From Geodermatophilus ruber (GTDB taxonomy: Bacteria > Actinomycetota > Actinomycetes > Mycobacteriales > Geodermatophilaceae), in contig NZ_FOSW01000002.1 of NCBI RefSeq assembly GCF_900114385.1, forward strand, positions 186,001-250,000: 64,000 nt of DNA, given 5' to 3'. Under the pieces are notes generated by a model. It was given only the letters and a program-made list of their open reading frames with translations, was not told the origin of the DNA and searched no databases. A program made the translations under genes and the position numbers. Shown in pieces: positions 1 to 8,298 of the stretch (position 1 is its first letter; each line of letters begins with the position of its first letter).

Positions 1-1
1 G

Positions 2-1408
2 GAGCAGGAGCGGGAGCGGCTGCTCCTCGCCGAGCGGCAGGCGCGCACCGTCGCCGAGCGGGCGCAGCTCGACCTGGCGCACCGGGCCAGCCACGACGAG
101 CTGACCGGGCTGCTCAACCGCGCCGGGCTGGTGCAGCACGTCGCGTCCGTCCAGGCCAAGTGGCCGGCAACCGGGCTGACCGTCCTGTTCATCGACCTCG
201 ACCGGTTCAAGCTGGTGAACGACAGCCTCGGGCACGGCACCGGCGACCACCTGCTGGCCGCCTTCGCGCGGCGCCTGGCGGCGCTGGCCGGCCCGACGGA
301 CATGGTCGCCCGCTTCGGCGGCGACGAGTTCGTCGTGGTGATGTTCGACGTCCCGACCGCGGCGGCCGCCCGGATGGCCGAGGCGGTGATCGCCACCAGC
401 CGCGAGCCGGTGGACATCGGCGCCCGCCTGCTGGTCACCGCGAGCGTCGGGCTCTCCTCGGCCGCCGGGCCCGCCGACCTGGACACCCTGCTCCGGGAGG
501 CCGACGCGGCGCTGTACCGGGCGAAGGACGCCGGCCGGGAGCAGTTCGCCTGGTTCGACGAGCAGATGCACCGGGACTCGGTGCACCGGGTGCAGACCGA
601 GCAGGACCTGCGCCAGGCCCTGGACCGGGACGAGTTGCTGGTGGAGTACCAGCCCGCCTTCGACCTGAGGTTCGAGCGGATCAGCCACGTCGAGGCCCTG
701 GTCCGCTGGCAGCACCCCCTGCGTGGCCTCGTCCCCCCGCTGGACTTCATCCCCGTCGCCGAGGAGTCCGGGCTCATCCAGCGGGTCGGCGAGTGGGTGC
801 TCGCCCGCGCCGTCGCGCAGGCCACGCGGTGGAGCCACATCCCCGATCTGCGGGTGTGGGTCAACGTGTCCCCGCACCAGCTGGCCGACGCCGGCCTGCC
901 GGAGCGGCTCGCCGCGCAGTTGCACCGCGCCGGCCTGCCCGGCGATCGCCTCGGGATCGAGGTGACCGAGTCCGCCCTGGCCGACGTGTCGCGACTGGCC
1001 GAGGTGCTGGGCCGGATCCGGGCGCTCGGCGTGGCGATCGCCATCGACGACTTCGGCACCGGCTACAGCTCCCTCGCCCGGCTCAACGCCCTCCCCGTGG
1101 ACGTCATCAAGATCGACCAGATGTTCGTCGCCGACCTGGGCACGGCGCGCGGGGAGGCCGTGGTGGCCGGCATCGTGACCCTCGCGCACGCCATCGGCGC
1201 CGAGGTCATCGCCGAGGGGGTCGAGACGCTGCCGCAGCTGACGACGCTCAGCGCCCTGGGGGTGGACTCCGCCTGCGGCTACCTGCTCGCCCGCCCCTCG
1301 GCGCCAGAACACCTGCCCATGACGGTCCCGGCCGAGTCGTCCTTCTGCTGGCGGGCCGGGATGCACCCCTCGGTGGCGAGGGTGCCGCCCGGGCTGCGCC
1401 CGCACTGA
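2..1408 (+). CDS. GGDEF-EAL bifunctional cyclic-di-GMP enzyme, 5' end cut by window
   Basis: Diguanylate cyclase/phosphodiesterase controlling c-di-GMP. The frame is open from base 2, so the start and any sensor domain lie upstream; 468 residues are visible. The GGDEF domain begins at HDELTGLLNR (about residue 33), and its GGDEF signature is at about residues 106-110 (bases 317-331). No RxxD inhibitory site is visible just before it (the stretch reads GPTD). The EAL domain follows with EALVRW, NVSPHQL, EVTESAL, DDFGTGYSSL, KIDQMFV and EGVET, so the metal-binding and catalytic residues look intact and both activities are possible. Stop TGA at 1406-1408. The N-terminal stretch is charged and helical, like the linker after a sensor or HAMP region. 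Which activity dominates cannot be told from sequence. Confidence 0.93.
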   Translation, partial: EQERERLLLAERQARTVAERAQLDLAHRASHDELTGLLNRAGLVQHVASVQAKWPATGLTVLFIDLDRFKLVNDSLGHGTGDHLLAAFARRLAALAGPTDMVARFGGDEFVVVMFDVPTAAAARMAEAVIATSREPVDIGARLLVTASVGLSSAAGPADLDTLLREADAALYRAKDAGREQFAWFDEQMHRDSVHRVQTEQDLRQALDRDELLVEYQPAFDLRFERISHVEALVRWQHPLRGLVPPLDFIPVAEESGLIQRVGEWVLARAVAQATRWSHIPDLRVWVNVSPHQLADAGLPERLAAQLHRAGLPGDRLGIEVTESALADVSRLAEVLGRIRALGVAIAIDDFGTGYSSLARLNALPVDVIKIDQMFVADLGTARGEAVVAGIVTLAHAIGAEVIAEGVETLPQLTTLSALGVDSACGYLLARPSAPEHLPMTVPAESSFCWRAGMHPSVARVPPGLRPH

Positions 1409-1505
1409 CCGTCCGGGCTCTGCCCGCACCCGCCGTCGCCCCCGGTTCCAGACCGGGAGCGCGGGGGAATCCCTGACGGCCCGGTCGCGTGAGGGGCGCT
1501 GACGG

Positions 1506-2471
1506 TCAGCCGCTGACCGCCCGGTCGCGCCCGGCGGCCTCCAGGGCCTGCCGCTGCGGCACCACCACGTACCGGGGGTCCTTGGTGGACTCGACGCCGG
1601 CCTCGAAGACCCCGAACCGCTGCAGCGCGCTGCCGGCCAGCAGGGCGATCCCGGACACGGCGGCGCCGATCCTGCTGCGCGGCGCGGCGAGCACGGTGCC
1701 CGCCAGCCCGGCGGCGGTGAGCAGGTCGGCGCCCCTGCGGCGGCGTCCGGCCGCACCGTGGTGGTACACCTCCCGGATCAGGCCCATGCGCCGCTCCATC
1801 ACCTGGGACGCCACGAGCTCTCCGGCCGCGCCGATCGCCGCGAAGGCGCGGGCCGGGCCGGCCTCCGACGGCGGGGCGGCCACCATGCCGAAGCCGCCGC
1901 CGCTGGCCGCCGCGGACCCGGCGAACACGAACGGCAGCTCCTCGCGGACCTCCTGCCAGCCGGGCACGGCCGTCTGGGACAGCAGCGCGGCGGTGTACGT
2001 GGCCACGCCGGGCGCGGTTGCGGCCGAGGCGAGACCGACGCCACGGGAGACCGTGCGCAGCAGCCGGGCCGGCCAGGACGACCGCCACCGCTCCGGCAGC
2101 AGCTCCCAGATCGCGGCCGCGGCCACGCCGGGCCCGAAGGCGGTCAGCAGCCAGGTGCCCATGCTCATCGGCGAGGTCGGCTTGGCCACCCGCAGCATGT
2201 GGTGGAACCGCTCCGGCCGCCCAAGGTCGGCGACGAGCAGCACGATGCTGCTGAGCAGGGCCCCGAAGGAGCCGAGCCAGCAGGCGCGGCGCAACCGGCC
2301 GGCCCCGACGACGTCGGCGCCGGCCGCCAGGACGGCCGTCCCGGCGGCCAGCCCGCCGGTGAACAGGTAGGCGGGGACGGGCCACTCCCAGACCGGCGCC
2401 TTGATCACCGGGCGGCCGTAGTAGGAGCGGGCCTCGGCCGGCGGTGCCGCGTTCTCCGGCAGCTCGCTCAC
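1506..2471 (-). CDS. NrfD-like membrane subunit of formate dehydrogenase
   Basis: Polytopic quinone-reactive membrane anchor of the NrfD/PsrC family, 321 residues, last gene of the fdh operon. Hydrophobic helices occur along the length, for example around YLFTGGLAAG, SFGALLSSIVLLVADLG and GLAGTVLAA. The family motif DLGRPERFHHML is present near residue 80. The GTG start at 2469-2471 overlaps the stop of the ferredoxin subunit (GTGA), so the two are translationally coupled. By family knowledge it would pass electrons from the Fe-S subunit to menaquinone. It differs from the E. coli FdnI cytochrome b anchor, and no haem-binding pattern is evident. The full length matches what NrfD-like subunits normally show. 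Confidence 0.88.
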   Translation of the reverse strand: MSELPENAAPPAEARSYYGRPVIKAPVWEWPVPAYLFTGGLAAGTAVLAAGADVVGAGRLRRACWLGSFGALLSSIVLLVADLGRPERFHHMLRVAKPTSPMSMGTWLLTAFGPGVAAAAIWELLPERWRSSWPARLLRTVSRGVGLASAATAPGVATYTAALLSQTAVPGWQEVREELPFVFAGSAAASGGGFGMVAAPPSEAGPARAFAAIGAAGELVASQVMERRMGLIREVYHHGAAGRRRRGADLLTAAGLAGTVLAAPRSRIGAAVSGIALLAGSALQRFGVFEAGVESTKDPRYVVVPQRQALEAAGRDRAVSG

Positions 2472-3511
2472 GGCCGGTTCCCGACCGCGGCGGAGACGAA
2501 CGCCCCGATCGCGGCGAGGGCGAACGCCCCGGCGGCCGCGCCCACCCGGCGCCAGATCTGGGGGGCGTAGCGGGTGGGGACGACCGGTGCGGGCGGCATC
2601 CCGTACACCTCGGGGTCGTCCAGCAGCAGGAACAGCGAGCCGTGCCCGCCCACCCCGTCGCCGGGGTCGCGGCCGTAGAGCTGGGCCTCCTCCACGCCCT
2701 GCTGGTGCAGGTCGGCCAGCCGGCGATCGGCGCGCTCGCGCAGCTCGTCGAGGTCGCCGAACTGGATGGACTCGGTCGGGCACGCCTTGGCGCAGGCGGG
2801 GGTCAGGCCGTCGTGCAACCGGTCGTAGCACAGCGTGCACTTGTGCGCCCGGCCATCCAGCGGGCTGCGGTCGATCACCCCGTACGGGCACCCGCTCACG
2901 CAGTACCCGCAGCCGTTGCAGATGTCCTGCTGGACGACGACGGTGCCGAACTCGGTGCGGAACAGCGCCCCGGTCGGGCAGACGTCCAGGCAGCCCGCGT
3001 GCGTGCAGTGCTTGCACACGTCCGACTCCATCAGCCAGCGGAAGTCGGTGCGGGTCTCCGCGCCGGTGCCGTCCCCGGGGCGGGTGAACGTCGGCATGCC
3101 CAGGTCCTGGACGGCGCCCCCGGGTGCTGTGGGGAGCGGTGTCGTGCCGAGCTCGGAGCCACCGCGGGGAGCGGCCCGCAGCCGGGGTTCGACCTCGGCG
3201 GTCATCTCGTCGAGGAGCGCCCAGCCGTCGCCCTGCTGCCCGGCCGGGCGCCGCTGCTCCACGAAGGCGACGTGGCGCCACGAGTTCGCGCCCAGCATCC
3301 CGGTGTTGTCGAAGGACATGCCCAGCAGGTCCAGGCCGTCGTCGGGGACGTCGTTCCACTCCTTGCAGGCCACTTCGCACGCCTTGCAGCCGATGCAGAC
3401 CGACGTGTCGGTGAAGAAGCCGACGCGTGGCGGCGGCTCGTCGTACCCGTTGGCCCGGGCGAGGGCGTCCGGCGGTTCCGCCAGCTCTCTGGTCACGGCG
3501 TCGCTGGTCAT
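2468..3511 (-). CDS. fdhB: Formate dehydrogenase iron-sulfur (ferredoxin-type) subunit
   Basis: Electron-transfer subunit of 347 residues with four Cys clusters typical of FdnH/HybA-type proteins: CIGCKACEVAC near residue 37, CKHCTHAGCLDVCP near 165, CNGCGYCVSGCP near 195, and CTLCYDRL with CAKACP near 220. Each pattern would bind a [4Fe-4S] cluster, giving a wire from the molybdenum subunit to the membrane. A single C-terminal hydrophobic helix (about residues 320-343, AAAGAFALAAIGAFVSAAV) resembles the FdnH membrane tether. The ATG at 3509-3511 overlaps the TGA of the catalytic gene (ATGA), and the gene overlaps the NrfD gene downstream. No Tat signal is seen, so a cytoplasmic-facing complex is more likely. 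Confidence 0.92.
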   Translation of the reverse strand: MTSDAVTRELAEPPDALARANGYDEPPPRVGFFTDTSVCIGCKACEVACKEWNDVPDDGLDLLGMSFDNTGMLGANSWRHVAFVEQRRPAGQQGDGWALLDEMTAEVEPRLRAAPRGGSELGTTPLPTAPGGAVQDLGMPTFTRPGDGTGAETRTDFRWLMESDVCKHCTHAGCLDVCPTGALFRTEFGTVVVQQDICNGCGYCVSGCPYGVIDRSPLDGRAHKCTLCYDRLHDGLTPACAKACPTESIQFGDLDELRERADRRLADLHQQGVEEAQLYGRDPGDGVGGHGSLFLLLDDPEVYGMPPAPVVPTRYAPQIWRRVGAAAGAFALAAIGAFVSAAVGNRP

Positions 3512-6500
3512 GGCATCTCCCTGGGGACTGCCGTTCCGGACGTGGTTCCCGCGACAGCGGGACCGCCCGCGCGGGCGCGCAGCGAGTCGAGGCGGCCGGT
3601 CGGTTGGGCTCCGTGCGGGCGCGGGCCCCGGCGGATGTCGCAGGTGGCGACCTTGCTCTCCTGGATCAGGACGTTGGGGTCGGCGACGACGCCGAGGAGG
3701 TCGTTGACCACGTCGCCGGTGACCAGCCCGGTGGGCCCCCAGTGGTAGGGGAGCCACACCTGGTGCACGACGCGCCCGTCCAGGCGCAGCGGGGCCATCC
3801 GGTCGGTCACGTACACGCGGGCCTCGACCGCGCTCCGGCTGGTGACGACGTGCGCCACACCCAGGTGGGTCAGCCCCCGCATCCGCGCCAGCTCGGGGGA
3901 GACCTCGACGAACAGTTCGGGCTGCAGCTCGGAGAGGTGGGGCAGCTGCCGGCTCATCGCGCCGGCGGTGTGGTGCTCGGTGAGCCGGGCGGCGGTGAGC
4001 ACGAACGGGAAGACCTCGCCGTGGGCCTCCGGGGGCGACGGGTTGTACGGGTTTTCCGGCCGCGGGTAGACCCGCCGCGTCGGGTTGCTCTGCTGGCCGT
4101 AGAGGGGGTTGCGCATCGGCGACTCGTGCGGCTCGTAGTGGGTCGGCAGTGGCCCGTCGCACAGGCCCTGCGGCGCGAACAGCCAGCCCTTGCCGTCGCC
4201 CTGCATGATGAACGGGTCGTCGCCGCGCAGCGCCTCGGGCCCACGCGCGCCCTCCGGAGGGACGTGGCCGGGCGGGGTGGTGGCCGGGAAGTCCGGGACG
4301 TCGTAGCCGGTCCACCGGCCGGCCGCGGGGTCCCACCAGAGCAGCTTCTTGCGCTCGCTCCAGGGCCTGCCGTCCGGGTCGGCCGAGGCCCGGTTGTACA
4401 GCACCCGGCGGTTGCCGGGCCACGTCCAGCCCCACGCCGGGTCGTAGGGGCCCTGCTCGTCGTGTGGTTTGCGGTGCGCCGCCTGGTTCTGCTCGTGGGC
4501 GTACACCCCGCAGTACTGCCAGCAGCCGCAGGCGGTGGTGCCGTCGGCGCGCAGCTGCGCGGCGCCGTCGACGGTGCGCCCGGTGGTGAGGTCGAGGCCG
4601 TTGATGTGCCGGAGCACGTCGTCGGGATCCGGCTCCTCGTGCGCCCCGCTGCCCTCCAGCCGGTAGTCCCAGGCGAGCCGCTGCAGCGGCTCGTCGCGGG
4701 GGTCGGTCGAGTCGGTCAGCCGGTCGCGGATCCGGCAGTGGAGCTGGTGGAAGAACCACGCGTCGGAGCGCTGGTCGCCGACCGGGTCGACGGCCTTCTC
4801 CCGCCACTGGAGCATCCGCTGGGTCTGGGTGAACGTCCCGGCCTTCTCCACGTGCGACGCCGCCGGGAGGAAGAACACCTCGGTGCGGCACTGCTCCGGG
4901 ACGATCTCCCCGGTCTCGATCTCGGGGGCGTCCTTCCAGAAGGTGGCGGTCTCGAGCATCGTGAGGTCGCGGACGACCAGCCAGTCCAGGTTGGCCAGCC
5001 CGAGGCGCTGCAGCCGGCCGTTCGCCGAGCCCACGGCGGGGTTCTGGCCCATGACCAGGTAGCCGAACACCCGGCCGTCGATCATGTCCATCGTCGTCCG
5101 GTAGGTGCCGTGGTCGCCGTTGATCCGCGGCAGCCAGCCGTAGCCGAAGTCGTTCTCGGGGGTCGCCGCGTCGCCGAACCACTCCTTGAGCAGTGAGATC
5201 AGGTAGGCGTCCGCGCCCTGCCAGTAGCCCTTCTGGCCTCGGGCGCGCATCGCGTCGAGGTAGGCCGCGAGATCCGGATGGCGGTCGGCGTCGGGCATCG
5301 GCAGGTAGCCGGGCAGCAGGTCGAAGAGCGTGGGGATGTCGGTGGACCCCTGGATGTTGGCGTGCCCCCGCAGCGCGTACACGCCGCCGCCCGGGCGGCC
5401 GACGTTGCCCAGCAGCAGCTGCACGATCGCGCCGGCGCGGATGTTCTGCGCGCCGACGGTGTGCTGCGTCCAGCCGACGCTGTAGACCAGCGCCGCGGTG
5501 CGGTCGCGGCCGGAGTTCGCCGTCCAGGCCCGGCAGACCTCGAGGAAGCGGTCCTGCGGGACGCCGCAGATCCGCTCGACCATCTCCGGCGTGTAGCGGG
5601 AGAAGTGCCGCTTGAGGATCTGGAAGACGCACCGCGGGTGCTGCAGCGTCGGGTCCTCGGCGATCCGCGCCGGCATGTCGATGGGCGGGCCGCCCATGCC
5701 CGACTCCATCGGGCGGGTCGGGTGGTGGCCCGCGCCCTCGTACCCCCAGCTGCTGCTGTCGTAGCGCGCCCTCCCGGGCTCGTAGCCGCTGAACAGGCCG
5801 TCGAGGTCCTCGGTGTCGGCGAACTCCTCCCGCACGAGGAACGCGGCATTCGTGTACGCCTGCACGTACTCCCGGAAGTCGAGGTCGTTGCCGAGGATGT
5901 GGTTGATCACGCCGCCGAGGAAGGCGATGTCGGTGCCGGCCCGGATCCGGACGTACTGGTCGGCGTGCGCGCTGGTCCGGGTGAATCGCGGGTCGACGTG
6001 GATCACCCGCGCGCCGCGCTGCTTGGCTTCCATCACCCACTGGAACCCGACCGGGTGGCACTCGGCCATGTTCGAGCCCATGATCACGATGCAGTCGGAG
6101 TTGACCAGGTCCTGCTGGTAGTCGGTCGCCCCGCCACGGCCGAAGCTGGTCCCCAGACCGGGGACGGTGGCGGAGTGCTATATGCGGGCCTGGTTCTCGA
6201 TCTGCACCGCGCCCATGGCGGTCCACAGCTTCTTGAAGAGGTAGTTCTCCTCGTTGTCCGTCGTCGCCCCGCCGAGACCGGCGATGCCCATGGTGCGGCG
6301 CAGCACGCTCCCGTCGGCGTCGGTGTCCTGCCAGCCGCGCCGGCGGGCGTCGAGCATCCGGTCGGCGATCATGTCCATCGCCGTGTCCAGCGGCAGGTCG
6401 CTCCACTCGGTGGCGTACGGCGCCCGGTAGCGGACGCGCTGTTCCCGCTGCGGCCCGGTGACCAGCTGCAGGCTGGCCGACCCCTTGGGGCACAGCCGGC

Positions 6501-6762
6501 CCCGGGAGATGGGGGAGGCGGGGTCACCCTCGATCTGGGTCACCCGGCCGTCCTTCGTGTAGACCAGCTGCGCGCAGCCCACGGCGCAGTAGGGGCAGAC
6601 CGATCGCGCCGGTGGCTCGGCCGCCGAGGTCCGTGCATGCAGTTGCCGGGAGCGCGGGGACTGCGCGGCCGCCCCGCGCCCCGTGCGGTCGGGGCCGGTG
6701 AGCTGGCGGTAGACGGGCCAGGAGTCGAGCCAGCGGTGGAGCCGGCCGGTCGGCTTCGTCAT
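3508..6762 (-). CDS. fdhA: Formate dehydrogenase catalytic subunit, probable selenoprotein read through an in-frame UAG
   Basis: Molybdopterin bis-MGD formate dehydrogenase of the FdnG/FdoG type, oxidising formate to CO2. The gene is two abutting open frames separated only by TAG at 6178-6180 (codon 195); read through, the product is 1084 residues. The N-terminal part has the [4Fe-4S] motif CPYCAVGC (Cys56, 59, 63) plus Cys91 in GRLCPKG. It then reads ENQARI-[UAG]-HSATVPGLG, exactly where the family has Sec or Cys before an invariant His (E. coli FdnG: NQARV-U-HG). Homology continues without gap into SFGRGGATDY and IMGSNMAECHP. A hairpin with a GGUCU loop follows the UAG. ATG 6760-6762 is preceded by GGGGGACG. 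Alternative: a nonsense mutant. I favour UAG-encoded selenocysteine, known in Geodermatophilus and Blastococcus. Confidence 0.9.
6149..6180 (-). promoter_or_regulatory. UAG Sec codon and SECIS-like hairpin inside fdhA
   Basis: On the coding (minus) strand the TAG (6178-6180) is followed by 12 nt and then a perfect 6-bp stem GTCCCC/GGGGAC (6160-6165 and 6149-6154) closing a 5-nt loop GGTCT (6155-6159). The loop begins 18 nt after the stop codon. In E. coli fdhF the SelB-binding loop GGUCU lies at the same distance after UGA (from memory of that gene). Position, loop and spacing therefore match a bacterial SECIS element. Confidence 0.8.
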
Positions 6763-7071
6763 CGTCGTCCCCCGAGCTCACGTGTCGGGTGCTGCCCACC
6801 GATCCCGGGCATCCGGACTCGACCCCGGGGACCCCCGACGCTAGCTCGCACCCCGGCCGCCGGGCATGGGCCGTTCGTCCCGAGTGAGCCGATCCGCGTG
6901 CGGGTAACGCCTCGGACAGCGTCTGCCTCTCAGCGGCTTCCCGAATCGCGGGCGCCGGCCGCTTCCCCTACCCCCGCCCGATGCGCATGCGCGCCGGGCA
7001 GGTCGTGACGACCCGGGGCCCAGCCACCGACCGGGGGCGCACGACCGGTACCACCCGGACAGGAGCACGGA
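6763..7071. other. Divergent intergenic region between fdhA and the pyruvyl-transferase gene
   Basis: 309 bp without a gene. It must contain promoters for both directions. An AGGAG ribosome-binding site precedes the plus-strand gene (about 7060-7065). A TAGCGT-like -10 is possible for fdhA around 6837-6843, but no convincing -35 is seen. A short GCGCATGCGC palindrome lies at about 6983-6992. No tRNA (including tRNA-Sec), riboswitch or small ORF was recognised. Confidence 0.4.
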
Positions 7072-8298
7072 ATGGCAAGAATCGGACTGCTCGGCTCCTA
7101 CGGCGGTCTGAACGTCGGTGACGAGGCGATCCTGACCTCCATGCTGGCCTCGTTGCGGGAGGCCGCCCCGTTCGCCGAGACCGTGCTCTTCTCCCGCGAC
7201 GCCGCGCACAGCCGGGACGCCCACGAGGTGGACCGGGCCATCGACGCCCGCCGGGGGTTCTGCGACGCGGTGGACGAGGAGATCTCCCGGCTGGACGTCC
7301 TCGTGATCGGCGGCGGCGGCCTGCTGTACGACGGCGAGGCCACCGAGTACCTCCGGCACGTGCGGACGGCGCACCGGTACGGGGTGCCGACGGTGGCCTA
7401 CGCCCTCGGTGCCGGGCCGCTCACCACGCCCGAGGACCGCCGCGTCGTGCGCGAGGTGCTCACGGACATGACCCGGGTGACCGTCCGGGACGAGGACAGC
7501 AAGCGGGTCCTGCAGGAGGTGGGGGTCGACCGCCCCGTCCACGTGGTGGCCGACCCGGCGCTGCTGCTCGTGCCGGAGCCCTTCCCGGCCGATGCGCTCG
7601 CCGGCGAGGGGGTCGACACCTCGGGCCGCATGATCGCGATCTCCGTGCGGGAGCCCGGCGGGGCGGCGCCGGGGCTCGCGGCCGAGTCCCACCACTCGAC
7701 GCTCGCAGCGGTGGCGGACTTCGCGGTGCACCGCTACGCGGGGCAGATCGTGTTCATCCCCATGGAGCGCGGTGACGTCCGCGAGAGCCATGCCGTGCTG
7801 TCCCACATGGTGGCCCCGGACCGGGCCCGCGTGCTGCACGGCTCGTACACGCCATGCGAACTGCTCGGCCTGATGCAGCACATGGACCTGGCCGTCGGCA
7901 TGCGGCTGCACTTTCTGATCTTCGCGGCGATCTCCGGGGTGCCCTTCCTGCCGCTGCCCTACGCCGGCAAGGTCACCGAGCTGGCCCGGGCGCTGGGCGT
8001 CCCGACGCCGGACAGCCTCGACCGGGCCGCGGTCGGCCCGCTGCTGTCGGCCCTCGACCGGATCTGGGACGAGCGGAACGAGCACGGGCGCCGGGTACGG
8101 GCCCGGACCGAGAAGCTCAAGCCCCGGGCTGCCGCGGCGCTGCAGCACGTCCTGGACCTGCTGTCCGGGCCGTCGCGGGCGGCGCCCGCGGCCGACGGCC
8201 TGAACCCCGAGAAGGGAGTTCGGCGTGCCCCCGTTGACCCGGCCGGCAGGAGCGGAGCGGCTGACGCTGCCCCCGCGCTCAGCGCTGCACGCGGCTGA
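7072..8298 (+). CDS. Polysaccharide pyruvyl transferase family protein
   Basis: 408 residues of the CsaB/WcaK pyruvyl-transferase fold, which transfers pyruvate from PEP to cell-surface sugars. The N-terminus GLLGSYGGLNVGDEAIL is the diagnostic family start. Further family blocks are VLVIGGGGLLYD, a middle VAYALGAGPL and VTVRDEDS, and the C-terminal GMRLHFLIFAA nucleotide-binding segment. The start ATG at 7072 follows GGACAGGAGCACGGA. The last about 25 residues overlap the next gene by 74 bp in another frame and look non-homologous, so the functional end may lie near residue 380. The neighbouring FAD oxidoreductase suggests a two-gene unit; the substrate is unknown. Confidence 0.85.
   Translation: MARIGLLGSYGGLNVGDEAILTSMLASLREAAPFAETVLFSRDAAHSRDAHEVDRAIDARRGFCDAVDEEISRLDVLVIGGGGLLYDGEATEYLRHVRTAHRYGVPTVAYALGAGPLTTPEDRRVVREVLTDMTRVTVRDEDSKRVLQEVGVDRPVHVVADPALLLVPEPFPADALAGEGVDTSGRMIAISVREPGGAAPGLAAESHHSTLAAVADFAVHRYAGQIVFIPMERGDVRESHAVLSHMVAPDRARVLHGSYTPCELLGLMQHMDLAVGMRLHFLIFAAISGVPFLPLPYAGKVTELARALGVPTPDSLDRAAVGPLLSALDRIWDERNEHGRRVRARTEKLKPRAAAALQHVLDLLSGPSRAAPAADGLNPEKGVRRAPVDPAGRSGAADAAPALSAARG

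Noticed and set aside
6178..6180. Treating the formate dehydrogenase as a nonsense pseudogene
   Set aside because: The stop is exactly at the Sec position, flanks are perfectly conserved, a SECIS-like hairpin follows, and no other defect occurs in the operon.
6790..6850. Possible tRNA-Sec near the fdh operon
   Set aside because: A GGACTCGACCCC stretch resembles a T-arm, but no acceptor stem, long variable arm or CUA anticodon loop can be built around it.
5278..7008. Long open frame opposite fdhA
   Set aside because: Antisense shadow of a high-GC coding strand; the translation is low-complexity and has no family features.
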